Below, in pieces: positions 1 to 9,082 of a stretch of 64,000 bases of DNA. Numbering within the stretch: position 1 is the first letter of the stretch; the number at the start of each line of letters is the position of its first letter. The DNA is from Nocardia terrae (GTDB lineage Bacteria; Actinomycetota; Actinomycetes; Mycobacteriales; Mycobacteriaceae): the NCBI RefSeq assembly GCF_009760405.1, contig NZ_WRPP01000017.1, positions 51,231-115,230 on the forward strand, written 5' to 3'. Made by a program: the position numbers and the translations under genes. Below the pieces are notes generated by a model. The model searched no databases. It had not been told where the DNA came from and saw only the letters and a program-made list of their open reading frames with translations.

Positions 1-1
1 C

Positions 2-475
2 GCCGCACACGACCCGGCGTCGCCCGAATACCAGTCCACCCTGCGGCTTTTGCACTATTTCGCCGTCCCGGCGGAACTGCGCGACGTCCCCGGCCGCTGG
101 CGGGCGGGCGCGCACACCGATTTCGACTGCCTCACCCTGCTGTTCCAGCGCGACGGCCAGGGCGGGCTGCAGGTCTGTCCCGGCAAGGAGATGGAAGACC
201 AGCGGTGGACCTCCATCACCCCGTCGTCGTCCCTGATCACCTGCAATATCGGCGACATGCTCACCCGGTGGAGCGACGACGAGCTGCCGTCCAACTTCCA
301 TCGCGTGCGCGGTCCCGGCCCCGACGAGTACCAGGGCGACCGCTACAGCATCGCCTACTTCGCCCAGGCCGACCGCGACGCGATCATTCGGGGCCCGCGC
401 GGGGTCTATCCGCCGGTCACCGCCGCGGACTTCCTCACCCAGCGCGTGCAGGCCAACTACCGCCCGCAGCGGTAA
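2..475 (+). CDS. 2-oxoglutarate/Fe(II)-dependent oxygenase, isopenicillin N synthase-like (3' part)
   Basis: The reading frame is open from the first bases, so the gene starts before the window and only its last 157 codons are seen. They hold the C-terminal core of the isopenicillin N synthase-like 2OG-Fe(II) oxygenase fold. The first iron ligands are His and Asp in AHTDFDCLTLLFQ, the second His is in NFHRVR, and the 2-oxoglutarate-binding Arg-x-Ser is in DRYSIAYF. By family knowledge the enzyme would couple decarboxylation of 2-oxoglutarate to hydroxylation or ring formation on a small molecule in the cytoplasm; the substrate cannot be read from this part. The gene ends 28 nt before a GntR regulator on the same strand, so the two may be co-transcribed. 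Confidence 0.85.
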   Translation, partial: AAHDPASPEYQSTLRLLHYFAVPAELRDVPGRWRAGAHTDFDCLTLLFQRDGQGGLQVCPGKEMEDQRWTSITPSSSLITCNIGDMLTRWSDDELPSNFHRVRGPGPDEYQGDRYSIAYFAQADRDAIIRGPRGVYPPVTAADFLTQRVQANYRPQR

Positions 476-503
476 GTTTCGAAGCGACACGAAGGGAATC
501 TCG

Positions 504-1148
504 ATGACCGAACCGGACGGCGAGCTGCTCGGCCCGACCGTGCACCGCCAGCTGCGGCAGCTCGTCCTGTCCGGGGAACTCGAGCCGGGCACGCCGCTGA
601 GCGTGCTCGCCCTCTCCGCGCGCCTGGGCGTGAGCCGCAGCCCCGTGCGCGAGGCCGTGCAGCAGCTCATCTACGAGGGCCTGGCCGTCACCGTCGCGCA
701 CGCGGGTGCGCGGGTGGCCGTCGTCGACGACGAGCGCATCCGCGAGGTGCTCGCCGTGCGCGCGGTCCTCGACGGCCTCGCCGCCGGGGGCGCTGCCACC
801 CGCCTCACCGAATCCGATCTCGGCAAACTCACCGCCATCCTGGCCACCCAGGAAGAACACCTGCGCGACAACACCGACCCGGCCCGCGACACCGAACTCG
901 ACCTGGAATTCCACACCTTCATTCGCGACCGCGCCGGAAACGCCACCCTCGCAGCCGAACTCGCCCGCCTGGAAGCCCAGGCCCACCTCTACCGCGGCGA
1001 CCTGTGGACCCACCCGCGCAACCGCACCACCGCGCTGCGCGAACACCGGCGCATCCTCGAGGCCCTCGAATCCGGGCACCCCGGCGACGCCCGCGCGGCC
1101 GCCGAAGCCCACGTGTGCGGGCTGCTCACCCGCATGGACCGCCGCTGA
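504..1148 (+). CDS. GntR-family transcriptional regulator with FCD ligand-binding domain
   Basis: A 214-residue protein. The N-terminal winged helix-turn-helix (about residues 10-75) contains LGVSRSPVREAVQQL, the typical GntR recognition helix. The C-terminal all-helical part (about 85-205) resembles the FCD/FadR effector domain, which usually binds an organic acid through a metal. The ATG start follows GAAGGGAATCTCG, an acceptable ribosome-binding site. The gene lies 28 nt behind the oxygenase gene and meets the convergent Lrp-type gene end to end, with no base between the two stop codons. A role in controlling the upstream oxygenase gene is inferred from position only. Confidence 0.9.
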   Translation: MTEPDGELLGPTVHRQLRQLVLSGELEPGTPLSVLALSARLGVSRSPVREAVQQLIYEGLAVTVAHAGARVAVVDDERIREVLAVRAVLDGLAAGGAATRLTESDLGKLTAILATQEEHLRDNTDPARDTELDLEFHTFIRDRAGNATLAAELARLEAQAHLYRGDLWTHPRNRTTALREHRRILEALESGHPGDARAAAEAHVCGLLTRMDRR

Positions 1149-1670
1149 TCAGGAATGCGCGGCCCGGTACGCCGGGGCCTTGCTCGATCCTGACGGAGTC
1201 AGCGTGCGCAGCAGCGGCAGCGTGCGATGCGGGACCACGGTGGACAGCACCACGACACTGTGCGAGCGCACCACCGAACTGGTCTTGTCGATGCTGAGCA
1301 GGACCGACTGCAACCCGGCATGCGAGTCCGCCCCGATGCGGCACAGCACATCGCCCGAACCGGTGGTCGCATACGCCTCCAGCACGCCCGGAATCGCGTC
1401 GAGGTCGGCGGCCACCGCGTCCAGCGCACCCTGGGCGATCTCCAGCGTCACGAACGCCTGCACGTCGAAACCCGCTGCGGTGACATCGATCTGCGGATCG
1501 TAGGAGGAGATCACCCCCGCCTCCTCCATGCGCGCGATGCGGGACTGCACGGTGGCGCGGGCGACCCGGGTGCGGCGCGAGAGTTCGAGGATGCCCGCCT
1601 TCTGGTATTCGTGCATGGCGGTCAGGATGGCCAGGTCCAGCTCATCCAGCCGGGCGGGCGTGCGGGACAT
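1149..1670 (-). CDS. Lrp/AsnC-family transcriptional regulator
   Basis: The protein has an N-terminal AsnC helix-turn-helix (LDELDLAILTAMHEYQKAGI, then RRTRVARATVQSRIARMEE) and a C-terminal RAM/effector fold (about residues 70-150, with GVLEAYATTGSGDVLCRI). I start it at the second Met (1670) because GGAGG lies 9 nt before that codon; an in-frame ATG six codons upstream (1688) lacks such a site. The gene is transcribed divergently from hppD, 160 bp away. Lrp-type regulators next to and controlling hpd genes are known in Streptomyces (HpdR), so control of tyrosine catabolism is the likely role; that is inference from position. Confidence 0.9.
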   Translation of the reverse strand: MSRTPARLDELDLAILTAMHEYQKAGILELSRRTRVARATVQSRIARMEEAGVISSYDPQIDVTAAGFDVQAFVTLEIAQGALDAVAADLDAIPGVLEAYATTGSGDVLCRIGADSHAGLQSVLLSIDKTSSVVRSHSVVVLSTVVPHRTLPLLRTLTPSGSSKAPAYRAAHS

Positions 1671-1755
1671 CGGGGAGCCTCCGCTCATGAGTCGAGCGGA
1701 ACCCCGCTCGTGCGTGCGCTGCTATTCAAATTGTCCAGCACCGGCGGGCAGATGG

Positions 1756-1770
1756 TGGTGCAATTCACCA
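1756..1770. promoter_or_regulatory. Candidate Lrp-type operator between the regulator and hppD
   Basis: The 160-bp divergent intergenic region contains the inverted repeat TGGTG-CAATT-CACCA. It is flanked by two copies of TGTCCAG (near 1732 and 1774) that could be extra half-sites. The position, about 60 bp before the hppD start codon, suits an operator. No experiment supports it, and the arms are only 5 bp. Confidence 0.3.
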
Positions 1771-1830
1771 GAGTGTCCAGTGGAATTCGGCGATATTGCC
1801 TAGTCGGAACCCCTGGGTTTTTCTGGGCAC

Positions 1831-3054
1831 ATGAGCATCGACGCAGGACACCAGCGCACCGACGGTCACCAACCCGCCCGCACCGGCGACCTGCCCGGCG
1901 ACGACGAATTACGCCGCCTCGTCGGCCTGGTGGACCACGATGCCGCCGCCGACCCGTTCCCCGTGCTGGGCTGGGACGCGGTGGTGTGGGCGGTCGGCAA
2001 CGCCACCCAGACCGCCCACTATCTGCAGTCCGCCTTCGGCATGCGGTTGGAGGCCTACGCGGGCCCCGAGACCGGCAATCGTGACCACAAGGCGTTCGTG
2101 CTGCGCAGCGGAGGCGCTCGATTCGTCGTCAAGGGTGCGGTGGATCCGGCCAGTCCGCTTGTCGCACACCACGATCGGCACGGCGACGGGGTGGTGGACA
2201 TCGCGCTCGAGGTCCCCGACGTGGACCGCTGCATCGCGCGCGCCCGCGCCCAGGGCGCGGTCGTACTGGAAGAACCCCGCGACGAGACCGACGAATACGG
2301 CACCGTCCGCACCGCCGCCATCGCCACCTACGGCGAGACCCGCCACACCCTCGTCGACCGCTCCCGCTACTACGGCCCGTACCTGCCGGGCTATCAGCCG
2401 CGCACCTCCGCCTACGCCCCGCGCGCCGGGCAACCCAAGCGCATCTTCCAGGCGATCGACCACGTGGTCGGCAATGTGGAACTCGGGCGCATGGACGAAT
2501 GGGTCGAGTTCTACCGGCGCGTCATGGGATTCGAGAACATGGCCGAATTCGTCGGCGACGACATCGCCACCGAATACTCGGCCCTCATGAGCAAGGTCGT
2601 GGCCAACGGCAACCACCGCGTCAAGTTCCCGCTCAACGAACCCGCCCCCAGCCGCAAGCGCTCCCAGATCGACGAATACCTCGAGTTCTATCAGGGCCCC
2701 GGCGTCCAGCACATCGCGCTGGCCACCAACGACATCCTCACCGCCGTCGACGTGCTGCGCCGTGAGGGCATCGAATTCCTCGACACCCCCGACAGCTATT
2801 ACGAGGACCCCGAACTGCGCGAGCGCATCGGCCACGTCCGCGTCCCGGTCGCCGAACTCCAGCGCCGCGGCATCCTGGTCGACCGCGACGAGGACGGCTA
2901 TCTCCTCCAGATCTTCTGCAAACCCATCACCGACCGACCGACCGTCTTCTTCGAACTCATCGAACGCCACGGCTCCCTCGGTTTCGGCAAGGGCAATTTC
3001 AAGGCGCTGTTCCAGGCAATAGAGCGTGAACAAGAGGCGCGCGGAAACCTCTGA
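1831..3054 (+). CDS. hppD: 4-hydroxyphenylpyruvate dioxygenase
   Basis: A 407-residue cytoplasmic non-haem iron enzyme that converts 4-hydroxyphenylpyruvate to homogentisate in tyrosine breakdown. Two vicinal-oxygen-chelate halves are visible (about residues 40-190 and 205-390). The three expected iron ligands are present in the C-terminal half: His211 in AIDHVVGNVEL, His294 in GVQHIALATND and Glu375 in VFFELIER. The length fits bacterial HPPD, which is somewhat longer than the related hydroxymandelate synthase. I favour HPPD because of the catabolic-looking context and the Lrp partner; hydroxymandelate synthase is the alternative and normally sits in glycopeptide clusters. Homogentisate dioxygenase genes are not adjacent. 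Confidence 0.92.
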   Translation: MSIDAGHQRTDGHQPARTGDLPGDDELRRLVGLVDHDAAADPFPVLGWDAVVWAVGNATQTAHYLQSAFGMRLEAYAGPETGNRDHKAFVLRSGGARFVVKGAVDPASPLVAHHDRHGDGVVDIALEVPDVDRCIARARAQGAVVLEEPRDETDEYGTVRTAAIATYGETRHTLVDRSRYYGPYLPGYQPRTSAYAPRAGQPKRIFQAIDHVVGNVELGRMDEWVEFYRRVMGFENMAEFVGDDIATEYSALMSKVVANGNHRVKFPLNEPAPSRKRSQIDEYLEFYQGPGVQHIALATNDILTAVDVLRREGIEFLDTPDSYYEDPELRERIGHVRVPVAELQRRGILVDRDEDGYLLQIFCKPITDRPTVFFELIERHGSLGFGKGNFKALFQAIEREQEARGNL

Positions 3055-3123
3055 ACAGCAAAGCAACACGACCGCAAACCCTGACGCCGAGCCGGATCGC
3101 GCAAAACCAGTAGAGTTCAGCCC

Positions 3124-3654
3124 ATGCGAATGGCGTCGGCGATCGTGGCGGGGTTGAGCCTCGCGATGCTGCTGTCCGCGTGTGGGGGGAAGAAGGATTC
3201 CAACGACGATCCAGCGTTCCGGCCACCCGCCAAGGTGGCCACGCTGGGACCGTTCGTCGGCGAGTGCGGCCACCTCACCGATGACGAGGTCAAAGACCTC
3301 GGCGGGCTCGGCTCCCTCACCACGGTTTTCAAGAACTCGGTCGGCTGCAACTGGCAGGCCGGTGGAATCAGTTCCTCCAGCGTCACTTTCGCCTCCTACC
3401 GCGGCAGCCCCATCGACCGTGAGAAGGCGTGGGTGGCCAGCGTCGGCCGTGCCCCGGACACCATCGAGGTGGGCGGGAAGAAGGGCTTCCAGGCCCTCGA
3501 CCCGAGCAATGCCGTCTGCGACCTCGCGGTCCAGCTCGACGACGACTTCTTCGAATGGTCCATCTCCTACGGCGTGTTCAGCAGCGGCAACCTCGGCAAC
3601 CCCTGCGACCGCACCCGCAAGATGGCCGAACTGACCGTGCAGCGGCTGGGATGA
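3124..3654 (+). CDS. DUF3558-family lipoprotein (first of a tandem pair)
   Basis: A 176-residue putative cell-envelope lipoprotein. The N-terminus is a lipoprotein signal peptide (MRMASAIVAGLSLAMLLSAC) whose lipobox LSAC gives lipidation at Cys20, followed by a flexible GGKK stretch. The mature part resembles DUF3558, a domain common in Nocardia and related genera, with paired cysteines (ECGHLTDDEV, VGCNWQ, AVCDLA, NPCDRT). The function of the family is not established. The stop codon overlaps the next gene's ATG (ATGA), so the two lipoproteins are almost certainly co-translated. Confidence 0.85.
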   Translation: MRMASAIVAGLSLAMLLSACGGKKDSNDDPAFRPPAKVATLGPFVGECGHLTDDEVKDLGGLGSLTTVFKNSVGCNWQAGGISSSSVTFASYRGSPIDREKAWVASVGRAPDTIEVGGKKGFQALDPSNAVCDLAVQLDDDFFEWSISYGVFSSGNLGNPCDRTRKMAELTVQRLG

Positions 3655-4223
3655 GGCAGACCGTGAACAAGAGGACCGCACTCGCCGTCGCGACGATCGC
3701 CCTGACCGCCACGCTCGCCGGTTGCGGCAAGACCGTCCCGGGCACCGCGCTCCCCGCCGGCGGGACCCCGGGCACCACCGGCGGCACCTCCAAGATCAAC
3801 ACCAACTTCGACAAGCTGCTGCGCGAGTGCACCGTGGTCGCGCAGGACGACATCGGCAAGTCGGTCGGCGACAACATGTACGTCGAGCCGTCCTTCAACG
3901 GCGCGGTCTGCATGTGGAATCTCACCGGCGGCAGCGCGGGCAGCGGCATGGTCACGCTCAATTGGTACGAGCTCGGTTCGCTCGCCAACGAGAAGCAGAA
4001 CAACGACCGCCTGAAATATGTGAGCAACGACATAACCGTGCAGGGTCGGCGATCGCTGGAAACCCACCGCCCGAACGACTCCGACTCGTGCGGCGTGAGC
4101 GCTCCCGCGGCGGACACCGGCATCGTCGGCTGGTGGGTCAACTACCGCAACGGATCTCAGCACGCGGACCCCTGCGATGCCGCGCGCAAGCTGGTCGAGT
4201 TGACCCTGAATCTCGCTCGATAA
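3651..4223 (+). CDS. DUF3558-family lipoprotein (second of the pair)
   Basis: A 190-residue lipoprotein with signal peptide and lipobox (VATIALTATLAGC), then a Gly/Thr-rich linker and a DUF3558-like body with the same cysteine pattern as its upstream neighbour (RECTVV, AVCMWN, DSCGVS, DPCDAA). The ATG at 3651 overlaps the previous stop codon; a GTG at 3663 is a possible alternative start. The pair probably arose by duplication and may form a complex in the envelope, which is inference. The last codons carry GCTCGATAAG, and the same ten bases recur 22 nt downstream after the stop. Confidence 0.85.
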   Translation: MRQTVNKRTALAVATIALTATLAGCGKTVPGTALPAGGTPGTTGGTSKINTNFDKLLRECTVVAQDDIGKSVGDNMYVEPSFNGAVCMWNLTGGSAGSGMVTLNWYELGSLANEKQNNDRLKYVSNDITVQGRRSLETHRPNDSDSCGVSAPAADTGIVGWWVNYRNGSQHADPCDAARKLVELTLNLAR

Positions 4224-4246
4224 GACCGCGGATCTTGCTCGATAAG

Positions 4247-4280
4247 CCCTCTACCAGCCCCGCTCGAGGGACCCCTTTTT
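4247..4280 (+). terminator. Putative intrinsic terminator after the DUF3558 pair
   Basis: The sequence CCCTC (4247-4251) can pair with GAGGG (4266-4270), followed by ACCCC and five T residues. The stem is short and the loop is 14 nt, so this is a moderate call supported by its position at the end of the lipoprotein operon. Confidence 0.45.
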
Positions 4281-4307
4281 GCCCCCTTCAAAGCCTGCGG
4301 GTATCGT
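4279..4307 (+). promoter_or_regulatory. rpsL: Candidate promoter of the rpsL operon
   Basis: TTGCCC (4279-4284), a spacer of exactly 17 nt, then TATCGT (4302-4307) fits an actinobacterial housekeeping promoter. It would leave an untranslated leader of about 210 nt before rpsL, which is not unusual for ribosomal operons. The rest of 4308-4522 contains no gene that I can support. Confidence 0.4.
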
Positions 4308-4522
4308 GGACCGCTGTGCCCGGAAGCATTCGGGCAAGTTGATGCGCAGTACGTAGGCCAGCGAGAGCGGCTGACCGTTTCAGCGTGCCTTGAATTAGGC
4401 TCTGAGCTGCGCTCGACACGCCCGACCTCGTGGAGACGAAATGCCACGGGAACAGGGCGGAAAGCTCGAATGACAAAGACATGAAGTTCCAGACACCTGG
4501 TTACTAAAAGGAAAGCCGGTCT

Positions 4523-4897
4523 ATGCCAACCATCAACCAGCTGGTCCGCAAGGGTCGCCGCGACAAGGTCGCCAAGACCAAGACTGCGGCCCTCAAGGGG
4601 AGCCCGCAGCGTCGTGGCGTGTGCACCCGCGTGTACACCACGACCCCGAAGAAGCCGAACTCCGCGCTGCGTAAGGTCGCGCGTGTTCGCCTGACCAGCG
4701 CGGTCGAGGTCACGGCTTACATCCCCGGTGAGGGCCACAACCTGCAGGAGCACTCGATGGTGCTCGTCCGCGGCGGTCGTGTGAAGGACCTCCCGGGTGT
4801 GCGCTACAAGATCATCCGCGGCTCGCTCGACACCCAGGGTGTCAAGAACCGCAAGCAGGCCCGCAGCCGCTACGGCGCCAAGAAGGAGAAGAGCTAA
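4523..4897 (+). CDS. rpsL: 30S ribosomal protein S12
   Basis: A 124-residue ribosomal protein that helps form the decoding centre of the 30S subunit. The signature TTPKKPNSALRK is present. Lys43 and Lys88, the two positions changed in many streptomycin-resistant mutants of related bacteria, are both lysine here, so the protein looks streptomycin-sensitive in type. The gene begins the conserved rpsL-rpsG-fusA-tuf operon; its TAA overlaps the rpsG start (TAATG). Confidence 0.99.
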   Translation: MPTINQLVRKGRRDKVAKTKTAALKGSPQRRGVCTRVYTTTPKKPNSALRKVARVRLTSAVEVTAYIPGEGHNLQEHSMVLVRGGRVKDLPGVRYKIIRGSLDTQGVKNRKQARSRYGAKKEKS

Positions 4898-5367
4898 TGC
4901 CGCGTAAGGGTCCCGCTCCCAAGCGTCCCCTGATCAACGACCCGGTCTACGGCTCCCCGCTGGTGACGCAGCTGGTCAACAAGATCCTGCTGGACGGCAA
5001 GAAGTCCACCGCCGAGCGCATCGTCTACGGTGCCCTCGAGCAGGCCCGCGAGAAGACCGGCACCGATCCGGTCGTCACCCTCAAGCGCGCGCTGGACAAC
5101 GTCAAGCCCGCCCTCGAGGTCAAGCCCCGCCGTGTCGGTGGTGCCACCTACCAGGTGCCGGTCGAGGTCCGTCCGGGCCGCGCCAACACTCTGGCGCTGC
5201 GCTGGCTGGTCAACTACTCCCGCGCCCGTCGCGAGAAGACCATGATCGAGCGTCTGGCCAACGAGCTGCTGGATGCCAGCAACGGTCTGGGCGCTTCGGT
5301 GAAGCGTCGTGAGGACACCCACAAGATGGCCGAGTCGAACCGGGCCTTCGCGCACTACCGCTGGTGA
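4897..5367 (+). CDS. rpsG: 30S ribosomal protein S7
   Basis: A 156-residue protein that nucleates assembly of the 30S head by binding 16S rRNA. The N-terminal MPRKGPAPKR and the motif VNKILLDGKKSTAERIVYGA are typical of actinobacterial S7, and the length is normal. The start codon shares one base with the rpsL stop codon, so translation is coupled. About 180 nt separate it from fusA. Confidence 0.99.
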   Translation: MPRKGPAPKRPLINDPVYGSPLVTQLVNKILLDGKKSTAERIVYGALEQAREKTGTDPVVTLKRALDNVKPALEVKPRRVGGATYQVPVEVRPGRANTLALRWLVNYSRARREKTMIERLANELLDASNGLGASVKRREDTHKMAESNRAFAHYRW

Positions 5368-5547
5368 CCTGTGGCCCGGCCCTCCGTTCGGAGCTGCCGG
5401 GAGACGAGTCACATGTCGGGCGCGACAGCCGCCGAGCTGCTGCAAGCGAGGCACTTTCGCGTCGCGCCCGACGTTGACACCGATGGCCCAGGAAACCCCG
5501 GGCCCATCCCGTTGAATCCCAACTAGCTACGAGCGGGGAAGATTTCC

Positions 5548-7653
5548 GTGGCACAGGAAGTGCTCACCGACCTGAACAAGGTCCGCAACATCGGCATCAT
5601 GGCCCACATCGATGCGGGCAAGACGACCACCACCGAACGCATCCTGTTCTACACCGGTATCACGTACAAGATCGGTGAAGTTCACGATGGCGCCGCCACC
5701 ATGGACTGGATGGCGCAGGAGCAGGAACGCGGCATCACCATCACGTCCGCCGCGACGACCTGTTACTGGAACGACAACCAGATCAACATCATCGACACCC
5801 CCGGCCACGTCGACTTCACCGTCGAGGTGGAGCGTTCGCTGCGCGTGCTCGATGGCGCCGTCGCCGTGTTCGACGGCAAGGAAGGCGTCGAGCCGCAGTC
5901 CGAGCAGGTGTGGCGTCAGGCCGACAAGTACGACGTCCCGCGCATCTGCTTCGTCAACAAGATGGACAAGCTGGGCGCCGACTTCTACTTCACCGTTCAG
6001 ACCATCAAGGACCGTCTGGGCGCGAAGCCGCTGGTCATCCAGCTGCCGATCGGCGCCGAGGACACCTTCGAGGGCATCGTCGACCTGGTCGAGAACAATG
6101 CCAAGGTCTGGCGGGGCGAGACCAAGCTCGGTGAGCAGTACGAGGTCACCGAGATCCCGGCCGATCTGAAGGAGCGCGCCGAGCAGTACCGCCAGGAGCT
6201 GCTCGAGACCGTCGCCGAGTCCGATGAGGCGCTGCTGGAGAAGTTCTTCGGCGGCGAGGAGCTCACGGTCGAGGAGATCAAGGGCGCCATCCGCAAGATG
6301 ACCGTCAACTCCGAGCTCTACCCGGTGCTGTGCGGTTCGGCGTTCAAGAACAAGGGCGTTCAGCCCATGCTCGACGCCGTCGTCGACTACCTGCCGTCGC
6401 CGCTGAACGTGGAGTCGGTGCAGGGCCACGTGCCCGGCAAGGAAGACGAGATCCTCACCCGCAAGCCGTCTTCGGACGAGCCCTTCGCGGCGCTGGCGTT
6501 CAAGATCGCGACCCACCCGTTCTTCGGCAAGCTGACCTACGTCCGTGTGTACTCCGGCAAGGTCGACTCCGGCGCCCAGGTCATCAACGCGACCAAGGGC
6601 AAGAAGGAGCGTCTGGGCAAGCTGTTCCAGATGCACTCCAACAAGGAGAACCCGGTTCCCGAGGCCGTGGCCGGCCACATCTACGCGGTCATCGGTCTGA
6701 AGGACACCACCACGGGTGACACCCTGTGCGATCCGCAGAACCAGATCGTGCTGGAGTCCATGACCTTCCCGGATCCGGTCATCGAGGTGGCCATCGAGCC
6801 GAAGACCAAGGCCGACCAGGAGAAGCTGGGCACCGCGATCCAGAAGTTCGCGGAAGAGGACCCCACCTTCAACGTGAAGCTGGACCAGGAGACCGGCCAG
6901 ACCGTCATCGGCGGTATGGGCGAGCTCCAGCTCGACATCTACGTCGACCGCATGAAGCGCGAGTTCAAGGTCGAGGCCAACATCGGTAAGCCGCAGGTGG
7001 CCTACCGTGAGACCCTCACCAAGACGGTGGACAAGTACGAGTACACCCACAAGAAGCAGACCGGTGGTTCGGGCCAGTTCGCCCGTGTCATCATCGCTCT
7101 CGCGCCGCTGGTCGACGCCGAGGACGGCGCTACTTACGAGTTCGAGAACAAGGTCACCGGTGGCCGCGTTCCGCGTGAGTACATCCCCTCGGTCGACGCG
7201 GGTATCCAGGACGCCATGCAGTACGGCGTGCTCGCCGGCTTCCCGCTGGTGAACGTGAAGGCTTCGCTGCTCGACGGCGCCTACCACGAGGTCGACTCCT
7301 CGGAAATGGCGTTCAAGATCGCCGGCGCGATGGCCCTCAAGGAAGCGGCCCGCAAGGCCGGTCCGGTGATCCTCGAGCCGCTGATGGCGGTCGAGGTCAC
7401 CACGCCCGAGGACTACATGGGCGAAGTGATCGGCGACCTGAACTCCCGCCGTGGCCAGATCCAGGCCATGGAGGAACGCAGTGGTGCCCGTGTCGTCAAG
7501 GCGCTGGTTCCGCTCTCGGAGATGTTCGGCTACATCGGTGACCTGCGGTCGAAGACCCAGGGCCGGGCGAACTTCTCCATGGTGTTCAATTCGTACGCGG
7601 AGGTTCCGGCCAACGTGTCGAAGGAGATCATCGCCAAGGCGACCGGCGAGTAA
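5548..7653 (+). CDS. fusA: Elongation factor G
   Basis: A 701-residue translational GTPase that drives ribosomal translocation and, with ribosome recycling factor, ribosome splitting. All G-domain motifs are present: the P-loop in AHIDAGKTTTTERIL, switch region RGITITSAA, DTPGHVDF and NKMDKLGAD. The C-terminal domains III-V follow at normal length. The start is GTG. Position after rpsG and before tuf is the standard actinobacterial order. Confidence 0.99.
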   Translation: MAQEVLTDLNKVRNIGIMAHIDAGKTTTTERILFYTGITYKIGEVHDGAATMDWMAQEQERGITITSAATTCYWNDNQINIIDTPGHVDFTVEVERSLRVLDGAVAVFDGKEGVEPQSEQVWRQADKYDVPRICFVNKMDKLGADFYFTVQTIKDRLGAKPLVIQLPIGAEDTFEGIVDLVENNAKVWRGETKLGEQYEVTEIPADLKERAEQYRQELLETVAESDEALLEKFFGGEELTVEEIKGAIRKMTVNSELYPVLCGSAFKNKGVQPMLDAVVDYLPSPLNVESVQGHVPGKEDEILTRKPSSDEPFAALAFKIATHPFFGKLTYVRVYSGKVDSGAQVINATKGKKERLGKLFQMHSNKENPVPEAVAGHIYAVIGLKDTTTGDTLCDPQNQIVLESMTFPDPVIEVAIEPKTKADQEKLGTAIQKFAEEDPTFNVKLDQETGQTVIGGMGELQLDIYVDRMKREFKVEANIGKPQVAYRETLTKTVDKYEYTHKKQTGGSGQFARVIIALAPLVDAEDGATYEFENKVTGGRVPREYIPSVDAGIQDAMQYGVLAGFPLVNVKASLLDGAYHEVDSSEMAFKIAGAMALKEAARKAGPVILEPLMAVEVTTPEDYMGEVIGDLNSRRGQIQAMEERSGARVVKALVPLSEMFGYIGDLRSKTQGRANFSMVFNSYAEVPANVSKEIIAKATGE

Positions 7654-7767
7654 TTCGCTGTCGGGGCGGATTTGCGAGAATTCGCCCCGAGTGGTCGTCG
7701 ATCGACCCAAGTAATACAAACCGCACTGCTGCAAAAAGCACGCACTAACTAGTCCAGGAGGACCACA

Positions 7768-8958
7768 GTGGCGAAGGCGAAGTTCGAGCGGACGAAGCCC
7801 CACGTCAACATCGGCACCATTGGTCACGTCGACCACGGCAAGACCACGCTGACTGCCGCGATCACCAAGGTGCTGGCTGACACCTACCCGGACGTGAACG
7901 CCGCGTTCGCGTTCGACCAGATCGACAAGGCGCCGGAGGAGAAGGCTCGTGGTATCACGATCAACATCTCCCACGTCGAGTACCAGACCGAGAAGCGCCA
8001 CTACGCGCACGTCGACGCCCCCGGTCACGCGGACTACATCAAGAACATGATCACCGGTGCCGCCCAGATGGACGGCGCGATCCTGGTCGTGGCCGCCACC
8101 GACGGCCCGATGCCGCAGACCCGTGAGCACGTGCTGCTCGCCCGCCAGGTCGGCGTGCCCTACATCCTTGTCGCGCTGAACAAGTCCGACATGGTCGACG
8201 ACGAGGAAATCCTCGAGCTCGTCGAGATGGAGGTCCGCGAGCTGCTGGCTTCGCAGGAGTTCGACGAGGATGCCCCCGTCGTGCGCGTCTCCGGCCTGAA
8301 GGCGCTCGAGGGCGACCCGAAGTGGACCGCTTCGGTGCTCGAGCTGATGAACGCCGTCGACGAGTCGATCCCGGACCCGGTCCGTGAGACCGACAAGCCG
8401 TTCCTGATGCCGATCGAGGACGTCTTCACGATCACCGGTCGTGGCACCGTCGTCACCGGTCGCATCGAGCGCGGTGTGATCAACGTGAACGAGGAAGTCG
8501 AGATCGTCGGCATCCGCGAGAAGTCGCAGAAGACCACCATCACCGGTGTCGAGATGTTCCGCAAGCTGCTGGACCAGGGCCAGGCGGGCGACAACGTCGG
8601 TCTGCTGGTTCGTGGTCTGAAGCGTGACGACGTCGAGCGTGGTCAGGTCGTCGTGAAGCCGGGCACCACCACCCCGCACACCGAGTTCGAGGGCCAGGCG
8701 TACATCCTGTCGAAGGACGAGGGCGGCCGCCACACCCCGTTCTTCAACAACTACCGCCCGCAGTTCTACTTCCGTACCACCGACGTGACCGGCGTCGTGA
8801 CCCTCCCCGAGGGCACCGAGATGGTCATGCCGGGCGACAACACCGAGATGAGCGTCAAGCTGATCCAGCCGGTCGCCATGGACGAGGGCCTGCGTTTCGC
8901 GATCCGTGAGGGTGGCCGCACCGTCGGTGCCGGTCGCGTCACCAAGATCATCAAGTGA
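7768..8958 (+). CDS. tuf: Elongation factor Tu
   Basis: A 396-residue GTPase that delivers aminoacyl-tRNA to the ribosome. The P-loop GHVDHGKT, the switch motif ARGITI, DAPGHADY and the NKSD guanine-specificity motif are visible, followed by the two beta-barrel domains. The GTG start is preceded by AGGAGG at a good distance. It is the last gene of the operon; a strong terminator follows about 40 nt after the stop. Confidence 0.99.
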   Translation: MAKAKFERTKPHVNIGTIGHVDHGKTTLTAAITKVLADTYPDVNAAFAFDQIDKAPEEKARGITINISHVEYQTEKRHYAHVDAPGHADYIKNMITGAAQMDGAILVVAATDGPMPQTREHVLLARQVGVPYILVALNKSDMVDDEEILELVEMEVRELLASQEFDEDAPVVRVSGLKALEGDPKWTASVLELMNAVDESIPDPVRETDKPFLMPIEDVFTITGRGTVVTGRIERGVINVNEEVEIVGIREKSQKTTITGVEMFRKLLDQGQAGDNVGLLVRGLKRDDVERGQVVVKPGTTTPHTEFEGQAYILSKDEGGRHTPFFNNYRPQFYFRTTDVTGVVTLPEGTEMVMPGDNTEMSVKLIQPVAMDEGLRFAIREGGRTVGAGRVTKIIK

Positions 8959-8997
8959 TTCGCTGAACCGCTTGGTGATTCCTTGAATCGCTGACAG

Positions 8998-9034
8998 ACG
9001 GCGTCGCTCCGAAAGGAGCGGCGCCGTTTGCGTT
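8998..9034 (+). terminator. Intrinsic terminator of the rpsL-rpsG-fusA-tuf operon
   Basis: A 13-bp stem, ACGGCGTCGCTCC pairing with GGAGCGGCGCCGT with one T-G wobble, is closed by a GAAA loop and followed by TTTGCGTTT. The placement just behind tuf makes this a confident call. Confidence 0.85.
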
Positions 9035-9082
9035 TCCGGGAGTAGTCTCGTCTGACCGGACTCGTCGGACGAGGGGGCGAAT

